Below, piece by piece: positions 35,209 through 44,344 of a stretch of 64,000 nt of DNA (within the stretch, counting starts at the first letter, position 1; each line of letters starts with the position of its first letter). The DNA is from Sinorhizobium garamanticum (GTDB taxonomy: Bacteria; Pseudomonadota; Alphaproteobacteria; Rhizobiales; Rhizobiaceae). Location: assembly GCF_029892065.1 (NCBI RefSeq), contig NZ_CP120374.1:930001-994000 (forward strand), in the 5' to 3' direction. The notes under the pieces are model-generated. The model did no database searches and was not told the origin of the DNA. It saw only the letters and a program-made list of their open reading frames with translations. A program made the position numbers and the translations under genes.

Positions 35209-38200
35209 ATGCTCAGGATGCATCTCAAGAACCATGAATACTTGAGCGTTTTCAGTGGTGCGAGCAGGGTCTACACGACCCCCGCTGCCTATCATGCGAA
35301 CCTGGATGTTGCGCCCGAAATCTCCGTGACTGTGGTGCCCGGCACCGGGCTCGAGATTGAGCGCGACGGCCCGACGCGCCGACGGAAAAGGCGCGATACG
35401 GATTCCGCACAGGACGCAGGCGGGACCGACACCCATCCTCGGGATGCACAAATCAATGCGCTGCAGGACACCGGGCCCGACGAGCCTCATGAGGACCACG
35501 AGGGAGGGGAAGCCCCGCAGGACACTGGCGGTGCGAGCGAATTCCCGCAGGACACCGGCGGACTGGGTGACTTCCCGAGGGAAGACCAAGATCCGAACGA
35601 GCCTCGCCACGACGGCGACAGGCTCCGCAGAGACCGACGCGAAACCGGCCTCGGCAAGACCCCTGAAGACACTGGCGGACTCGGCAAGCTGCTTGGCGAC
35701 AGTGTCGCGACCGGCATTTCAGTGGAGAGGGCGGTTTCCGAGACTGACGGCGGCACGCAAACATCCACGGCCCTCTACCCGTCATGGACTGTGGGGGCCC
35801 TATCCAATCTTGCAGCGGGGACGTGGCTGGCCGGAGGCGGATCCAGCCTCTCGCCAAGTGCGTTGTTGAGTGCGACTTCCCAGCAGGCCGCGACGACGAC
35901 CACAGCGGTGACGACCGCTCTCGCCGCGACGCCGAACAAGGTCGTCCTTGAAAACATGAAGCAGGGAAATCCCATCAGCGAATGGGGTATCGACGGCGAT
36001 GGCGACAGCAATATCCAAGGCTTTGCCACGCAGATCAGCACCAATATCGGTCAGACGGTCGATTTCAAGATCGCAACCGATTCGGCCGATTACCGGATCG
36101 AAATCTACCGGCTCGGCTATTACGGCGGCGACGGCGCCCGCAGAGTGGCGACGATCGACGTGGATCTTGCACAGGCGCAGGTGCAGCCGCATCCGATCGT
36201 GGACATGGCGCGCGGGCTGATCGACTGCGGCAACTGGTCGGTTTCGGCAAGCTGGACGATCCCCGACGACATGGTGTCGGGCGTCTACATCGCCAAGCTC
36301 GTCCGCGAGGATGGAACTGCGGGCTCAAGCCACATCCCGTTCATCGTCCGCGACGACAGCTCCACGAGCGATATCGTCTTCCAGACGTCCGATACGACCT
36401 GGCAGGCCTACAACGCCTGGGGCGGCGCCAGTCTGTATTTTGGGGAGGTACCCGTCGATCCCGCGGATATGATCGGCTACATGCCGCCAAATTGCAGTTG
36501 CGGCTTGACCGCGATCGGTAGGGCGTCCGCGGTCAGCTACAATCGGCCGATCATCACCAACACGAGCCCCGTTGGCGGTACGCACGACTTCATTTTCGGG
36601 GCCGAGCACTCGGCGATCCGCTGGCTCGAGCAGAACGGCTACGATGTTTCCTACATCTCCGGCGTCGATGCGACACGAAACGGCACCCTGCTGCTCAATC
36701 ATGACGCTTTCCTTTCGGTCGGGCATGACGAGTACTGGTCGGCTGAACAGCGGGCCAACGTCGAAGCCGCGCGAGACGCGGGCGTCAATCTCGCCTTCTG
36801 GAGCGGCAACGAATGCTACTGGAAGGTTCGCTGGGAAACGAGCATCGACGGCAACGGCACGCCCTACCGGACGATGGTCTGTTACAAGGAGACCTGGGGC
36901 AACAGCACCGATCCGAGCAATGTCGGCACAGGCACATGGCGTGACCCGCGTTTTGCCGACCCGGGACAGGAACCGGAAAACTCGCTGACCGGCACCATGT
37001 TCACGGTGGACAGCTACCGCCAGGACGCGATCACCATTCCTTACGACTATTCCAACCTGCGTTTCTGGCGCAACACGGATGTAGCGAACCTTCAGCCCGG
37101 CGAAACCTATTCCCTGGTGCAGAACCTGCTCGGATATGAATGGGACTCCGATGTCGAAAACGGCTTCAGACCGGCTGGATTGGTGAACCTGTCGCTATCG
37201 ACGGTCTCGGTGGACACCTATCTGCGCGACTACGGCACCTCCATCGGGACCGCCGATGTGACCCACAGCCTGACCATGTACCGGGCCGAAAGCGGGGCAC
37301 TCGTCTTCGGAGCCGGGACGGTTTTCTGGTCCTGGGGCCTTGACTCCAATCATGAGGGGGCGTCGACGCCGACCGATCCGAATGTCCAGCAGGCGATGGT
37401 CAACATGTTCGCCGACATGGGCATCCAGCCGCAGACGTTGGATGCGAGCCTGATTCTGTCGACACAATCGACGGATACGATCAAGCCGACCTCGACGATC
37501 ACGTCCCCCAGTGTCGGCGCGACCTTCGTGGAGGGGCAGCGGGTTACAGTCACTGGCACGGCGCAGGATTTCGGCGGTGGCATCATCGCCGGCATCGAAG
37601 TCTCCACGGACGGCGGCCAGCACTGGTTCAAGGCGACCGGCAGGGAGAACTGGACCTATAACTGGGTCGTACAGGCAAGCGGTACCTATACGATCATGTC
37701 GCGCGCCGTCGACGACAGCCTCAATCTCGAGACGCCGTCGGGCGGCAAGCAGGTTACGGTATCGCTGCCCCAGACGTCGAGCCTGTGGACATTGGCATCC
37801 AAACCGACTGTCGAAACTGTGCTCGATCGCGATGGCGTGGAGCTCGGCGTTCGTTTTCAAGCCACCACCAATGGCGCCGTGGAGGGTATCCGCTTTTACA
37901 AGGGGTTCTACAATGTCGGCGAGCACGTCGTCAGCCTTTGGAGCGCGAACGGGACTCTCCTCGGCACCGGCGTTTCAACCGCGGAACCGATTTCGGGATG
38001 GCAGACGGTAACCTTCGCGAGCCCGATTCAGATAACGGCGGGCACGACCTACACCGCTTCCTACCACTCCGGCGGCTTTTATTCTTGGACTCCGGGGTAT
38101 TTCAACGGCGCCTACGCCAACGGCCCTTTGAAGATCGTCGATAACGGCGGCGTCTACGCCTATAGCAACGCCAGGACTTTCCCGGGGAACAGCTCTAACG

Positions 38201-40605
38201 GCATCAACTATTGGGTGGACGTGGTCTTCAACCCCGGCCCGAATACTTTGCCAGTGGCGACCGACGACAGCGGCTTCGCCGGCTTGCGCAACGCAACCGT
38301 GACGCTCTCCTTTGCCGCGTTGCTGGCGAATGACACAGATGCCAATGGCGATGCCATGACGATCACTGCTGTCGGCAACGCCATCAACGGTACAGTCGCG
38401 CTCGATGCCCAGACCGGCAACGTCATCTTCACGCCGACGACTGACTACGTCGGCCCAGCGAGTTTCACTTATACGATATCCGATGGCCGTGGCGGCACGG
38501 ACGTGGGCACTGTCAGCCTCACGATCGAAGATGGTCCTGCCGGGGTATCGCTGTTCGGGCCGAATGATGGGCCGACGGGTGGCAGCTTCCGCGACAATAG
38601 CGGCCTCGAGCTCGGGATGAAATTCGTGGCCTCCAGTACCGGGGAGATCACCGGCATCCGTTTTTACAAAGCGGCTGGCGACACCGGTTCTCACACTGGT
38701 TCCATCTGGACGGCGAGCGGCACGCTCTTGGGCACGGTGACCTTCACCAATGAATCGTTGAGCGGCTGGCAAACAGCCAAATTTTCCAGTCCAATCCAGA
38801 TCTCGGCGGGCACGACCTATGTCGCCTCCTATCATACGACCGGGGCCTATGTGGCGAGTTCGAACTATTTTACGACCGCGCACAGCAATGGCCCCCTGAC
38901 GGCCCTGGCATCGACGACAACGAGTGGAAACGGCGTCTACGCCTATGGAGCAAGCACTGCCTTTCCGACGTCCAGTTATCAAGCCTCGAACTATTGGGTC
39001 GATGTCGTTTTCGATAATTCGACTAGCAACGTCGCGCCGATCGCCGCCAACGATAACGGAATTACCGTCTATCACGACACACCGTTGTGGATCGCTGCAT
39101 CCACGGTGCTCGCAAATGATACGGATGCGAACGGCGACATCCTCGCGATCACGGGTGCGATCGGAGCGACGAATGGCACCGTCACCTTTGACAGCCAGGC
39201 CAACGCGCTCATCTTCACGCCAACGGCCGGCTATAGCGGGCCGGCCAGCTTCTCCTACGGCGTATCGGATGGCCGCGGCGGGACATCATCGGCCACTGTG
39301 AACCTGACGGTGAAGCCTCCTTCCACGGCGACCACTCTGTTTGCCTTGTCGGACACGCCGAGCAACGCTGCAGTCAATGACCCGAACTCGATCGAACTAG
39401 GTGTCAAATTCACGGCTTCCTCTCGCGGCACCATTGTCGGCTTGCGCTACTACAAGAGTGCACAGGATACGGGCACGCATGTCGGCTCGCTTTGGACGAG
39501 CACAGGCACGCTGCTTGCCTCCGCAACCTTCACCAACGAATCCCCCAGCGGTTGGCAGACGGTGACCTTCGCCCAGCCGGTCAATATCTCGGCTGGCACG
39601 ACATACGTCGCGAGCTATCATTCCAATGGTTTCTACGCGGCGAGCCCGAACTACTTTACCAGCAGTCATTCGAACGGCGCTCTGACAGCGCCATCGAGCG
39701 CGACAAGCGGCGGGAACGGCGTCTACGCCTATGGAACGGGCAGTCTGTTTCCATCGTCAAGCTTCAGCGCGACCAACTACTGGGTCGACGTCCTCTACGA
39801 CCAGCCAACACAGAACGCGTCTCCTGTCGCCAGCAATGACTCCGGCTTCTCAGCAACCGCCAACAGCCCCTACTCGATCCAGGCATCGGCCTTGCTTGCC
39901 AATGACAACGATCCGGACGGCGATCCGATTTCGATCACGGGGGTTGGCAATGCGGTCAACGGATCCGTGACTTTCGACAATCAGTCGAACGTCGTCACTT
40001 TCACTCCGATAACCGGCTATTCCGGCCCGGCAAGCTTCTCCTACACCATTGCAGACGGGCTGGGCCAGACCGCTTCCGCCCAGGTCTCACTCGATGTCAT
40101 TCAGCAAGGTGCCGACCAGAACGTATTCGCTGCAAACAGTGCGCCCGCGATTGCTTCGGTGAACGATCCGAGTGCCGTCAATCTCGGCATGAAGTTCCAG
40201 GCGGACGTGGCCGGCTGGATCACCGGATTCCGTTTCTACAAGGGCGCCAACAACACAGGCCCGCATACCGGCTATCTGTGGACATCGACCGGCACGCTGC
40301 TCGCCAGTGCGACGTTCACGAATGAAACCGCCAGCGGCTGGCAGTCGGTCAATCTCGCCGAGCAGGTCGCGATCCAGCCGAATACGACCTACGTCGTCTC
40401 GTACAGCACGAATGGTTTCTATTCGGCGACGAGCAACTTCTTCACTTCCGAGGTTACCAACAACAACCTGCACGCTCTCTCGTCGGCGCTAAGCGGCGGC
40501 AATGGCGTCTATGCCTATGGTTCGAGCGGGGTGTTCCCGACGAATTCGTACAACAGCACCAACTACTACGTGGATGTGGCTTTCAGGCCGCAACTGGCGG
40601 CGTAG
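35209..40605 (+). CDS. Giant secreted protein: DMFase beta-like domain, Ig-like domain, DUF4082 and cadherin-like repeats
   Basis: A 1798-aa protein. Residues 1 to 60 have no Sec signal. Residues about 60 to 165 are acidic with repeats of QDTGG or EDTGG. Residues about 245 to 750 match the N,N-dimethylformamidase beta-subunit family: EIYRLGYYGGDGAR, WQAYNAWGGASLY, and SVGHDEYWSAEQRANVEAARD followed by FWSGNECYW. Residues about 755 to 857 are Ig-like (TSTITSPSVGATF, STDGGQHWFKA). From 858 on, four DUF4082 domains (about 858, 1113, 1376 and 1637) alternate with three cadherin-like domains (TLPVATDDSGFAG, ANDTDANGD). No RTX nonapeptides are visible. The HlyB and HlyD genes three and four genes downstream point to type I secretion. 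Enzymatic activity of the amidase-like domain is unproven. Confidence 0.88.
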   Translation: MLRMHLKNHEYLSVFSGASRVYTTPAAYHANLDVAPEISVTVVPGTGLEIERDGPTRRRKRRDTDSAQDAGGTDTHPRDAQINALQDTGPDEPHEDHEGGEAPQDTGGASEFPQDTGGLGDFPREDQDPNEPRHDGDRLRRDRRETGLGKTPEDTGGLGKLLGDSVATGISVERAVSETDGGTQTSTALYPSWTVGALSNLAAGTWLAGGGSSLSPSALLSATSQQAATTTTAVTTALAATPNKVVLENMKQGNPISEWGIDGDGDSNIQGFATQISTNIGQTVDFKIATDSADYRIEIYRLGYYGGDGARRVATIDVDLAQAQVQPHPIVDMARGLIDCGNWSVSASWTIPDDMVSGVYIAKLVREDGTAGSSHIPFIVRDDSSTSDIVFQTSDTTWQAYNAWGGASLYFGEVPVDPADMIGYMPPNCSCGLTAIGRASAVSYNRPIITNTSPVGGTHDFIFGAEHSAIRWLEQNGYDVSYISGVDATRNGTLLLNHDAFLSVGHDEYWSAEQRANVEAARDAGVNLAFWSGNECYWKVRWETSIDGNGTPYRTMVCYKETWGNSTDPSNVGTGTWRDPRFADPGQEPENSLTGTMFTVDSYRQDAITIPYDYSNLRFWRNTDVANLQPGETYSLVQNLLGYEWDSDVENGFRPAGLVNLSLSTVSVDTYLRDYGTSIGTADVTHSLTMYRAESGALVFGAGTVFWSWGLDSNHEGASTPTDPNVQQAMVNMFADMGIQPQTLDASLILSTQSTDTIKPTSTITSPSVGATFVEGQRVTVTGTAQDFGGGIIAGIEVSTDGGQHWFKATGRENWTYNWVVQASGTYTIMSRAVDDSLNLETPSGGKQVTVSLPQTSSLWTLASKPTVETVLDRDGVELGVRFQATTNGAVEGIRFYKGFYNVGEHVVSLWSANGTLLGTGVSTAEPISGWQTVTFASPIQITAGTTYTASYHSGGFYSWTPGYFNGAYANGPLKIVDNGGVYAYSNARTFPGNSSNGINYWVDVVFNPGPNTLPVATDDSGFAGLRNATVTLSFAALLANDTDANGDAMTITAVGNAINGTVALDAQTGNVIFTPTTDYVGPASFTYTISDGRGGTDVGTVSLTIEDGPAGVSLFGPNDGPTGGSFRDNSGLELGMKFVASSTGEITGIRFYKAAGDTGSHTGSIWTASGTLLGTVTFTNESLSGWQTAKFSSPIQISAGTTYVASYHTTGAYVASSNYFTTAHSNGPLTALASTTTSGNGVYAYGASTAFPTSSYQASNYWVDVVFDNSTSNVAPIAANDNGITVYHDTPLWIAASTVLANDTDANGDILAITGAIGATNGTVTFDSQANALIFTPTAGYSGPASFSYGVSDGRGGTSSATVNLTVKPPSTATTLFALSDTPSNAAVNDPNSIELGVKFTASSRGTIVGLRYYKSAQDTGTHVGSLWTSTGTLLASATFTNESPSGWQTVTFAQPVNISAGTTYVASYHSNGFYAASPNYFTSSHSNGALTAPSSATSGGNGVYAYGTGSLFPSSSFSATNYWVDVLYDQPTQNASPVASNDSGFSATANSPYSIQASALLANDNDPDGDPISITGVGNAVNGSVTFDNQSNVVTFTPITGYSGPASFSYTIADGLGQTASAQVSLDVIQQGADQNVFAANSAPAIASVNDPSAVNLGMKFQADVAGWITGFRFYKGANNTGPHTGYLWTSTGTLLASATFTNETASGWQSVNLAEQVAIQPNTTYVVSYSTNGFYSATSNFFTSEVTNNNLHALSSALSGGNGVYAYGSSGVFPTNSYNSTNYYVDVAFRPQLAA
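37783..40602 (+). repeat. Tandem DUF4082/cadherin coding repeats
   Basis: A unit of about 255 to 263 codons repeats three and a half times. Each unit has a DUF4082 domain with the recurring peptide motifs GIRFYK or GLRYYK, LWTSTGTLLASATFTNE, SGWQTVTF and GTTYVASYH, and NGVYAYG, and then a cadherin-like domain with LLANDTDANGD. Related DNA such as AACGGCGTCTACGCCTATGG recurs near 38930 and 39718, so length variation by recombination is possible. Confidence 0.75.
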
Positions 40606-41838
40606 ATGGGCATGGAGGCTCACAGGATACGCGACGATCGACTGCCGGTGACCGTGCTGGCGGGTTTCCTCGGTGCAGGCAAGACGACGCTCTTGAACCA
40701 TATTCTGCACAACCGCGAGGGCTATCGCGTCGCAGTGATCGTCAACGACATGAGCGAGATCAGCGTCGATGCTGACCTTGTTCGCGACGGGGGGGCCGAC
40801 CTTTCGCGCACCGACGAGACGCTGGTCGAACTGACCAATGGATGCATCTGCTGCACGCTTCGCGCGGACCTCCTTGCCGAGGTTCGCCGCCTGGCGGCGG
40901 AAGGACGCTTCGACTATCTGCTGATCGAGGGCACGGGGATTGCCGAGCCTTTGCCGATCGCCGCGACGTTCTCCTTCAGGGATGAAACCGGCGCAGCACT
41001 TTGTGACGTCGCCCGGCTCGATACTATGGTCTCGGTGGTCGATGCGGTGAACCTGCTCTCCGACTACTCGAGCACGGATTTTCTCGCCGACCGCGGCGAG
41101 GCCCGCGACGAGGACGACAAGCGCACTCTGGTCGATCTTCTCGTCGAGCAGATCGAATTCGCCGATGTCGTGGTAATCAACAAGATCTCGGACGTGGGCA
41201 TCGAAACGCGAACGACGGTGCGCCGGATCATCGCGGCGCTTAATCCCGATGCACGTGTCATAGAAACCGATTTCGGCCGCCTGCCGCTCGCCACGGTCCT
41301 CGATACCGGCCTGTTCAGCGAGGCGAAGTCGGCGCGACATCCTCTGTGGCACAAGGAACTCTATGGCTGGGGCGACCATGTCCCCGAAACCGTAGAATAC
41401 GGGATCACCAGTTTCGTCTACCGGGCGCGACGTCCCTTCGATCCCGCGAAGTTTGAGGATTTCCTCGCGAAAGAATGGACGGGCCTCATTCGAGCCAAGG
41501 GGCACTTCTGGCTGGCGACGCGCCCGGACTGGATCGGCCAGCTTTCGATCGCGGGGACGCAGCGCCGCACCGAGGCAAAGGGCCTTTGGTGGGCGTCGGT
41601 GCCGAAAGCGCACTGGCCGCGTTATCCGCAATTCCGCGATTTACTCGATCGGCATTGGAGCGCCGTCTGGGGCGATCGCCGGCAGGAACTCGTCTTTATC
41701 GGGGCGGGTCTTGCCGAGGCAGCGATCCGTTCCGCGCTCGACGATTGCCTGATCGGTGAAGAGACCGGCTTCGATCCGCAGCTTGCGCGCGGTCTGCGTG
41801 ATCCGTTTCCAACATGGCAGCACGCGCCTGCCGCATGA
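40606..41838 (+). CDS. CobW/COG0523-family GTPase (putative metal chaperone)
   Basis: A 410-aa cytoplasmic GTPase. [20 protein letters not shown] holds the Walker A motif, [13 protein letters not shown] holds the CxCC metal-binding motif, [15 protein letters not shown] gives Walker B-like residues and VVINKISDV is the NKxD. The C-terminal CobW_C domain runs from about residue 250 ([14 protein letters not shown]). Relatives include zinc chaperones such as ZigA and ZNG1, and CobW and UreG-like proteins. It begins with no gap after the giant gene's stop codon (TAG then ATG); the second ATG at 40612 is equally possible. Its place in a secretion operon is unusual. It could supply metal for the amidase-like domain, but that is inference. 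Confidence 0.9.
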   Translation: MGMEAHRIRDDRLPVTVLAGFLGAGKTTLLNHILHNREGYRVAVIVNDMSEISVDADLVRDGGADLSRTDETLVELTNGCICCTLRADLLAEVRRLAAEGRFDYLLIEGTGIAEPLPIAATFSFRDETGAALCDVARLDTMVSVVDAVNLLSDYSSTDFLADRGEARDEDDKRTLVDLLVEQIEFADVVVINKISDVGIETRTTVRRIIAALNPDARVIETDFGRLPLATVLDTGLFSEAKSARHPLWHKELYGWGDHVPETVEYGITSFVYRARRPFDPAKFEDFLAKEWTGLIRAKGHFWLATRPDWIGQLSIAGTQRRTEAKGLWWASVPKAHWPRYPQFRDLLDRHWSAVWGDRRQELVFIGAGLAEAAIRSALDDCLIGEETGFDPQLARGLRDPFPTWQHAPAA

Positions 41839-41863
41839 TCCGCTCAAAGGTAGGGAGTACAAG

Positions 41864-42169
41864 ATGAGCACGGAACTTTATTCAGACGGCATAGGCGAAA
41901 TCACCGTCACCGGAACGATCGTCAGGATCGACTTGATGTCGCTCTCCGCCACCGAACGGGATGAGAAGAACAACCCGAAGCCGGCGTTCCGGCAGCGGAT
42001 CATCATGCCGGTCGATGCGTTCGCCAATGCGGTGGATCTCATGCAGAAGGCGCTTGCCGGCCTCGTCGAAGCAGGCGCGGTTCGACGGATCGGCGAAATC
42101 CAGAAACTTCCGGCGGGCGACGCCCAACAGGGGCAGATGACGTCCAACGCGTCACCGAACTTCAATTGA
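41864..42169 (+). CDS. Small protein of unknown function in the secretion operon
   Basis: A 101-aa soluble protein: YSDGIGEITVTGTIVRIDLM at the start, RQRIIMPVDAFANAVDLMQK in the middle and a polar tail ending SNASPNFN. No signal peptide, membrane segment or known domain is visible. AGGGAG lies 8 bases before the ATG. It lies 25 bases after the CobW-type gene and 30 bases before the ABC exporter gene, so it is part of the operon. A chaperone or accessory for the giant substrate is the natural guess, without direct evidence. An in-frame extension upstream overlaps the CobW gene and is rejected. Confidence 0.8.
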   Translation: MSTELYSDGIGEITVTGTIVRIDLMSLSATERDEKNNPKPAFRQRIIMPVDAFANAVDLMQKALAGLVEAGAVRRIGEIQKLPAGDAQQGQMTSNASPNFN

Positions 42170-42199
42170 TCCGAAACGCAGCTACTTCTGGGGCGGGTG

Positions 42200-44344
42200 A
42201 TGAGTACCAATCCGCATACCAGTCTTCAGTGTCTGGTCCTTGTCGCCCGTCACCATGGCATCGACCTTTCGCCCGAACGGCTGCTGCATGACTACGCACT
42301 GGGGGACCAGCCGGTCGCGACCCGGCAGCTCCTCCGCATGGCGAAAGATGCCGGCTTGCGTGCCCGGCACGTACATCTCACCTGGCGGTCGCTCTTTCAG
42401 ATGGGCGGCGCCTACCCCGTGCTTGCCGAACTCGAGAACGGCAACTGGGTCGTCATCGCCGGCGTTGCGAGCGACAGCGAGGAGGAGGCGATCCGGATTC
42501 TCGATCCGCTTGCGGCGCGCCCCGAATTCATCCTCTTGAATGAGAGCCAATTTTCCAAGGCCTGGCACGGCTCCGCGGTCCTCCTGAAGCGCAATTACCG
42601 TCTCGGCGACGATGACCAGCCCTTCGGCTTTCGCTGGTTCTTGCCGGAGATCATACGCCAACGCGGGCTTTTCCGGGACGTGGCGCTTGCGGCCGTCGCC
42701 CTTTACGGCCTCGGCCTCACCACGCCGATCTTTTTCCAGCTCGTCATCGACAAGGTGCTGGTGCATCAGAGCTACGCAACGCTGACGGTTCTCACCATCG
42801 GCATCGCAGTCGCCCTGGTCTTCGATGCCGCCTTTACCTTCCTGCGGCGCTATCTCCTGCTCTATGCAACCAACAAGATCGATATCAGGATAGCGACACG
42901 CACCTTCGGGCATCTCCTGAACCTGCCGATCGCGCTCTTCGAACAGGCGTCGGCCGGTGTCCTCGTCAAGCATATGCAGCAGACAGGGCGCATTCGCGAA
43001 TTTCTGACCGGCAGGCTCTTCCTCACCCTGCTCGACGGCCTCTCGCTCCTCGTGTTCGTGCCGATCCTCGCCCTCTACAGCGTCAAACTCACCTTCGTGG
43101 TGCTCGGCTTTGCCGCGCTGGTTGGTCTCGTCGTAATGACGCTGGTGGGGCCGTTCCAGCAACGGCTCCAAGCTCTCTATCAGGTTGAAGGCGATCGACA
43201 GGCCATGCTCGTGGAAACGGTCCACGGCATGCGCACGGTCAAGTCGCTGGCGCTCGAGCCGCGCCAACGCCGGGTGTGGGACGACCATTCGGCCCGCTCG
43301 ATCTCCGTGCGCTTCCGCGTCGAGAAGATTTCGACGTTCGCGCAGGCCATAACGGGGCTCCTGGAAAAGCTGATGAGCGTGGCGATCGTCGGGTTGGGCG
43401 CGCTCGATGTGTTCAGCGGGTCGATGACAATCGGCGCGCTCGTCGCATTCAACATGCTGGCCGGCCGGGTTTCCGGGCCCCTTGTCCAGATCGTCACCAT
43501 GATCCACGAATATCAGGAAGTGGCGCTATCCGTGCGCATGCTCGGTGAGATCATGAACCAGCGCCCGGAACAATTCGGGCGTGGACGCGGGCTCAGGCCA
43601 GATCTCAAAGGGCTGATCGAGTTCGACAGGGTGACTTTCCGATACGGGCCCGACGGCGCCCCTGCACTCGACGATGTCTCCTTCACGGTTCCCGCGGGCT
43701 CCGTCTTCGGCATCGTCGGCAAGAGCGGCTCGGGAAAGACAACCGTCACGCGGCTTATCCAGGGCCTCTATCAGAACCAGCAGGGAATCGTGCGCATAGA
43801 CGGCCATGACAGCCGCGAGATCGATCTCGTTCATTTGAGAAAGAGCATCGGCGTCGTGCTGCAGGACAATTTCCTGTTCCGGGGTACGGTTCGCGAAAAC
43901 ATCGCGGCGGCAAGGACGGATGCGAGCATCGAGGAGATCGCCGCGGCCGCACGCATCGCCGGGGCGGAGGAATTCATCGAGCGGCTGCCTCGCGGCTTCG
44001 AAACCCTGCTCGAGGAAAACGCCTCCAATCTCTCCGGCGGCCAGAAGCAGCGTCTTGCAATTGCCCGCGCGCTGATCACCGATCCCAAATTGCTCATTCT
44101 CGACGAGGCGACGAGTGCTCTCGACCCCGACAGCGAGGCAATCGTCAGACAGAACCTCTCCAAGATCGCCGAGGGACGCACTGTCATCATCGTCTCGCAC
44201 CGCCTGTCCACACTTGTCGATGCCGATGCGATCCTGGTCATCGAGCGCGGCAAGATCGCCGATATCGGTCGCCACGACCAGCTCGTTTCACGCTGCATGA
44301 CCTATCGCCACCTGTGGTCACAGCAGACAAGGCAGTCCGCATGA
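42200..44344 (+). CDS. Type I secretion ABC transporter, HlyB/LktB type with C39-like domain
   Basis: A 714-aa inner-membrane exporter. Residues 1 to 125 form a C39-peptidase-like domain. The Cys region reads TSLQCLVLVARHHG but the catalytic His position reads NGNWVVIAG, so it is the non-cleaving HlyB kind. Six membrane helices follow (LGLTTPIFFQLVIDKVLVH and others; FNMLAGRVSGPLVQ is nearly HlyB-like). The ATPase has GKSGSGKTT near residue 510, LSGGQKQRLAIARAL near 610 and LLILDEATSALD near 630. A GTG at 42197 directly before the ATG is not needed. It should export the giant protein with the HlyD partner and an outer-membrane TolC not found in the window. Confidence 0.93.
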   Translation: MSTNPHTSLQCLVLVARHHGIDLSPERLLHDYALGDQPVATRQLLRMAKDAGLRARHVHLTWRSLFQMGGAYPVLAELENGNWVVIAGVASDSEEEAIRILDPLAARPEFILLNESQFSKAWHGSAVLLKRNYRLGDDDQPFGFRWFLPEIIRQRGLFRDVALAAVALYGLGLTTPIFFQLVIDKVLVHQSYATLTVLTIGIAVALVFDAAFTFLRRYLLLYATNKIDIRIATRTFGHLLNLPIALFEQASAGVLVKHMQQTGRIREFLTGRLFLTLLDGLSLLVFVPILALYSVKLTFVVLGFAALVGLVVMTLVGPFQQRLQALYQVEGDRQAMLVETVHGMRTVKSLALEPRQRRVWDDHSARSISVRFRVEKISTFAQAITGLLEKLMSVAIVGLGALDVFSGSMTIGALVAFNMLAGRVSGPLVQIVTMIHEYQEVALSVRMLGEIMNQRPEQFGRGRGLRPDLKGLIEFDRVTFRYGPDGAPALDDVSFTVPAGSVFGIVGKSGSGKTTVTRLIQGLYQNQQGIVRIDGHDSREIDLVHLRKSIGVVLQDNFLFRGTVRENIAAARTDASIEEIAAAARIAGAEEFIERLPRGFETLLEENASNLSGGQKQRLAIARALITDPKLLILDEATSALDPDSEAIVRQNLSKIAEGRTVIIVSHRLSTLVDADAILVIERGKIADIGRHDQLVSRCMTYRHLWSQQTRQSA

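Noticed and set aside
37195..39075. Minus-strand frames (243 and 366 codons) opposite the DUF4082 repeats
   Set aside because: They mirror the repeats and hold no independent protein pattern.
35209..40605. RTX calcium-binding nonapeptides in the giant protein
   Set aside because: Searched by eye for GGxGxDxxx runs; only scattered NDTDANGD cadherin-type motifs were found.
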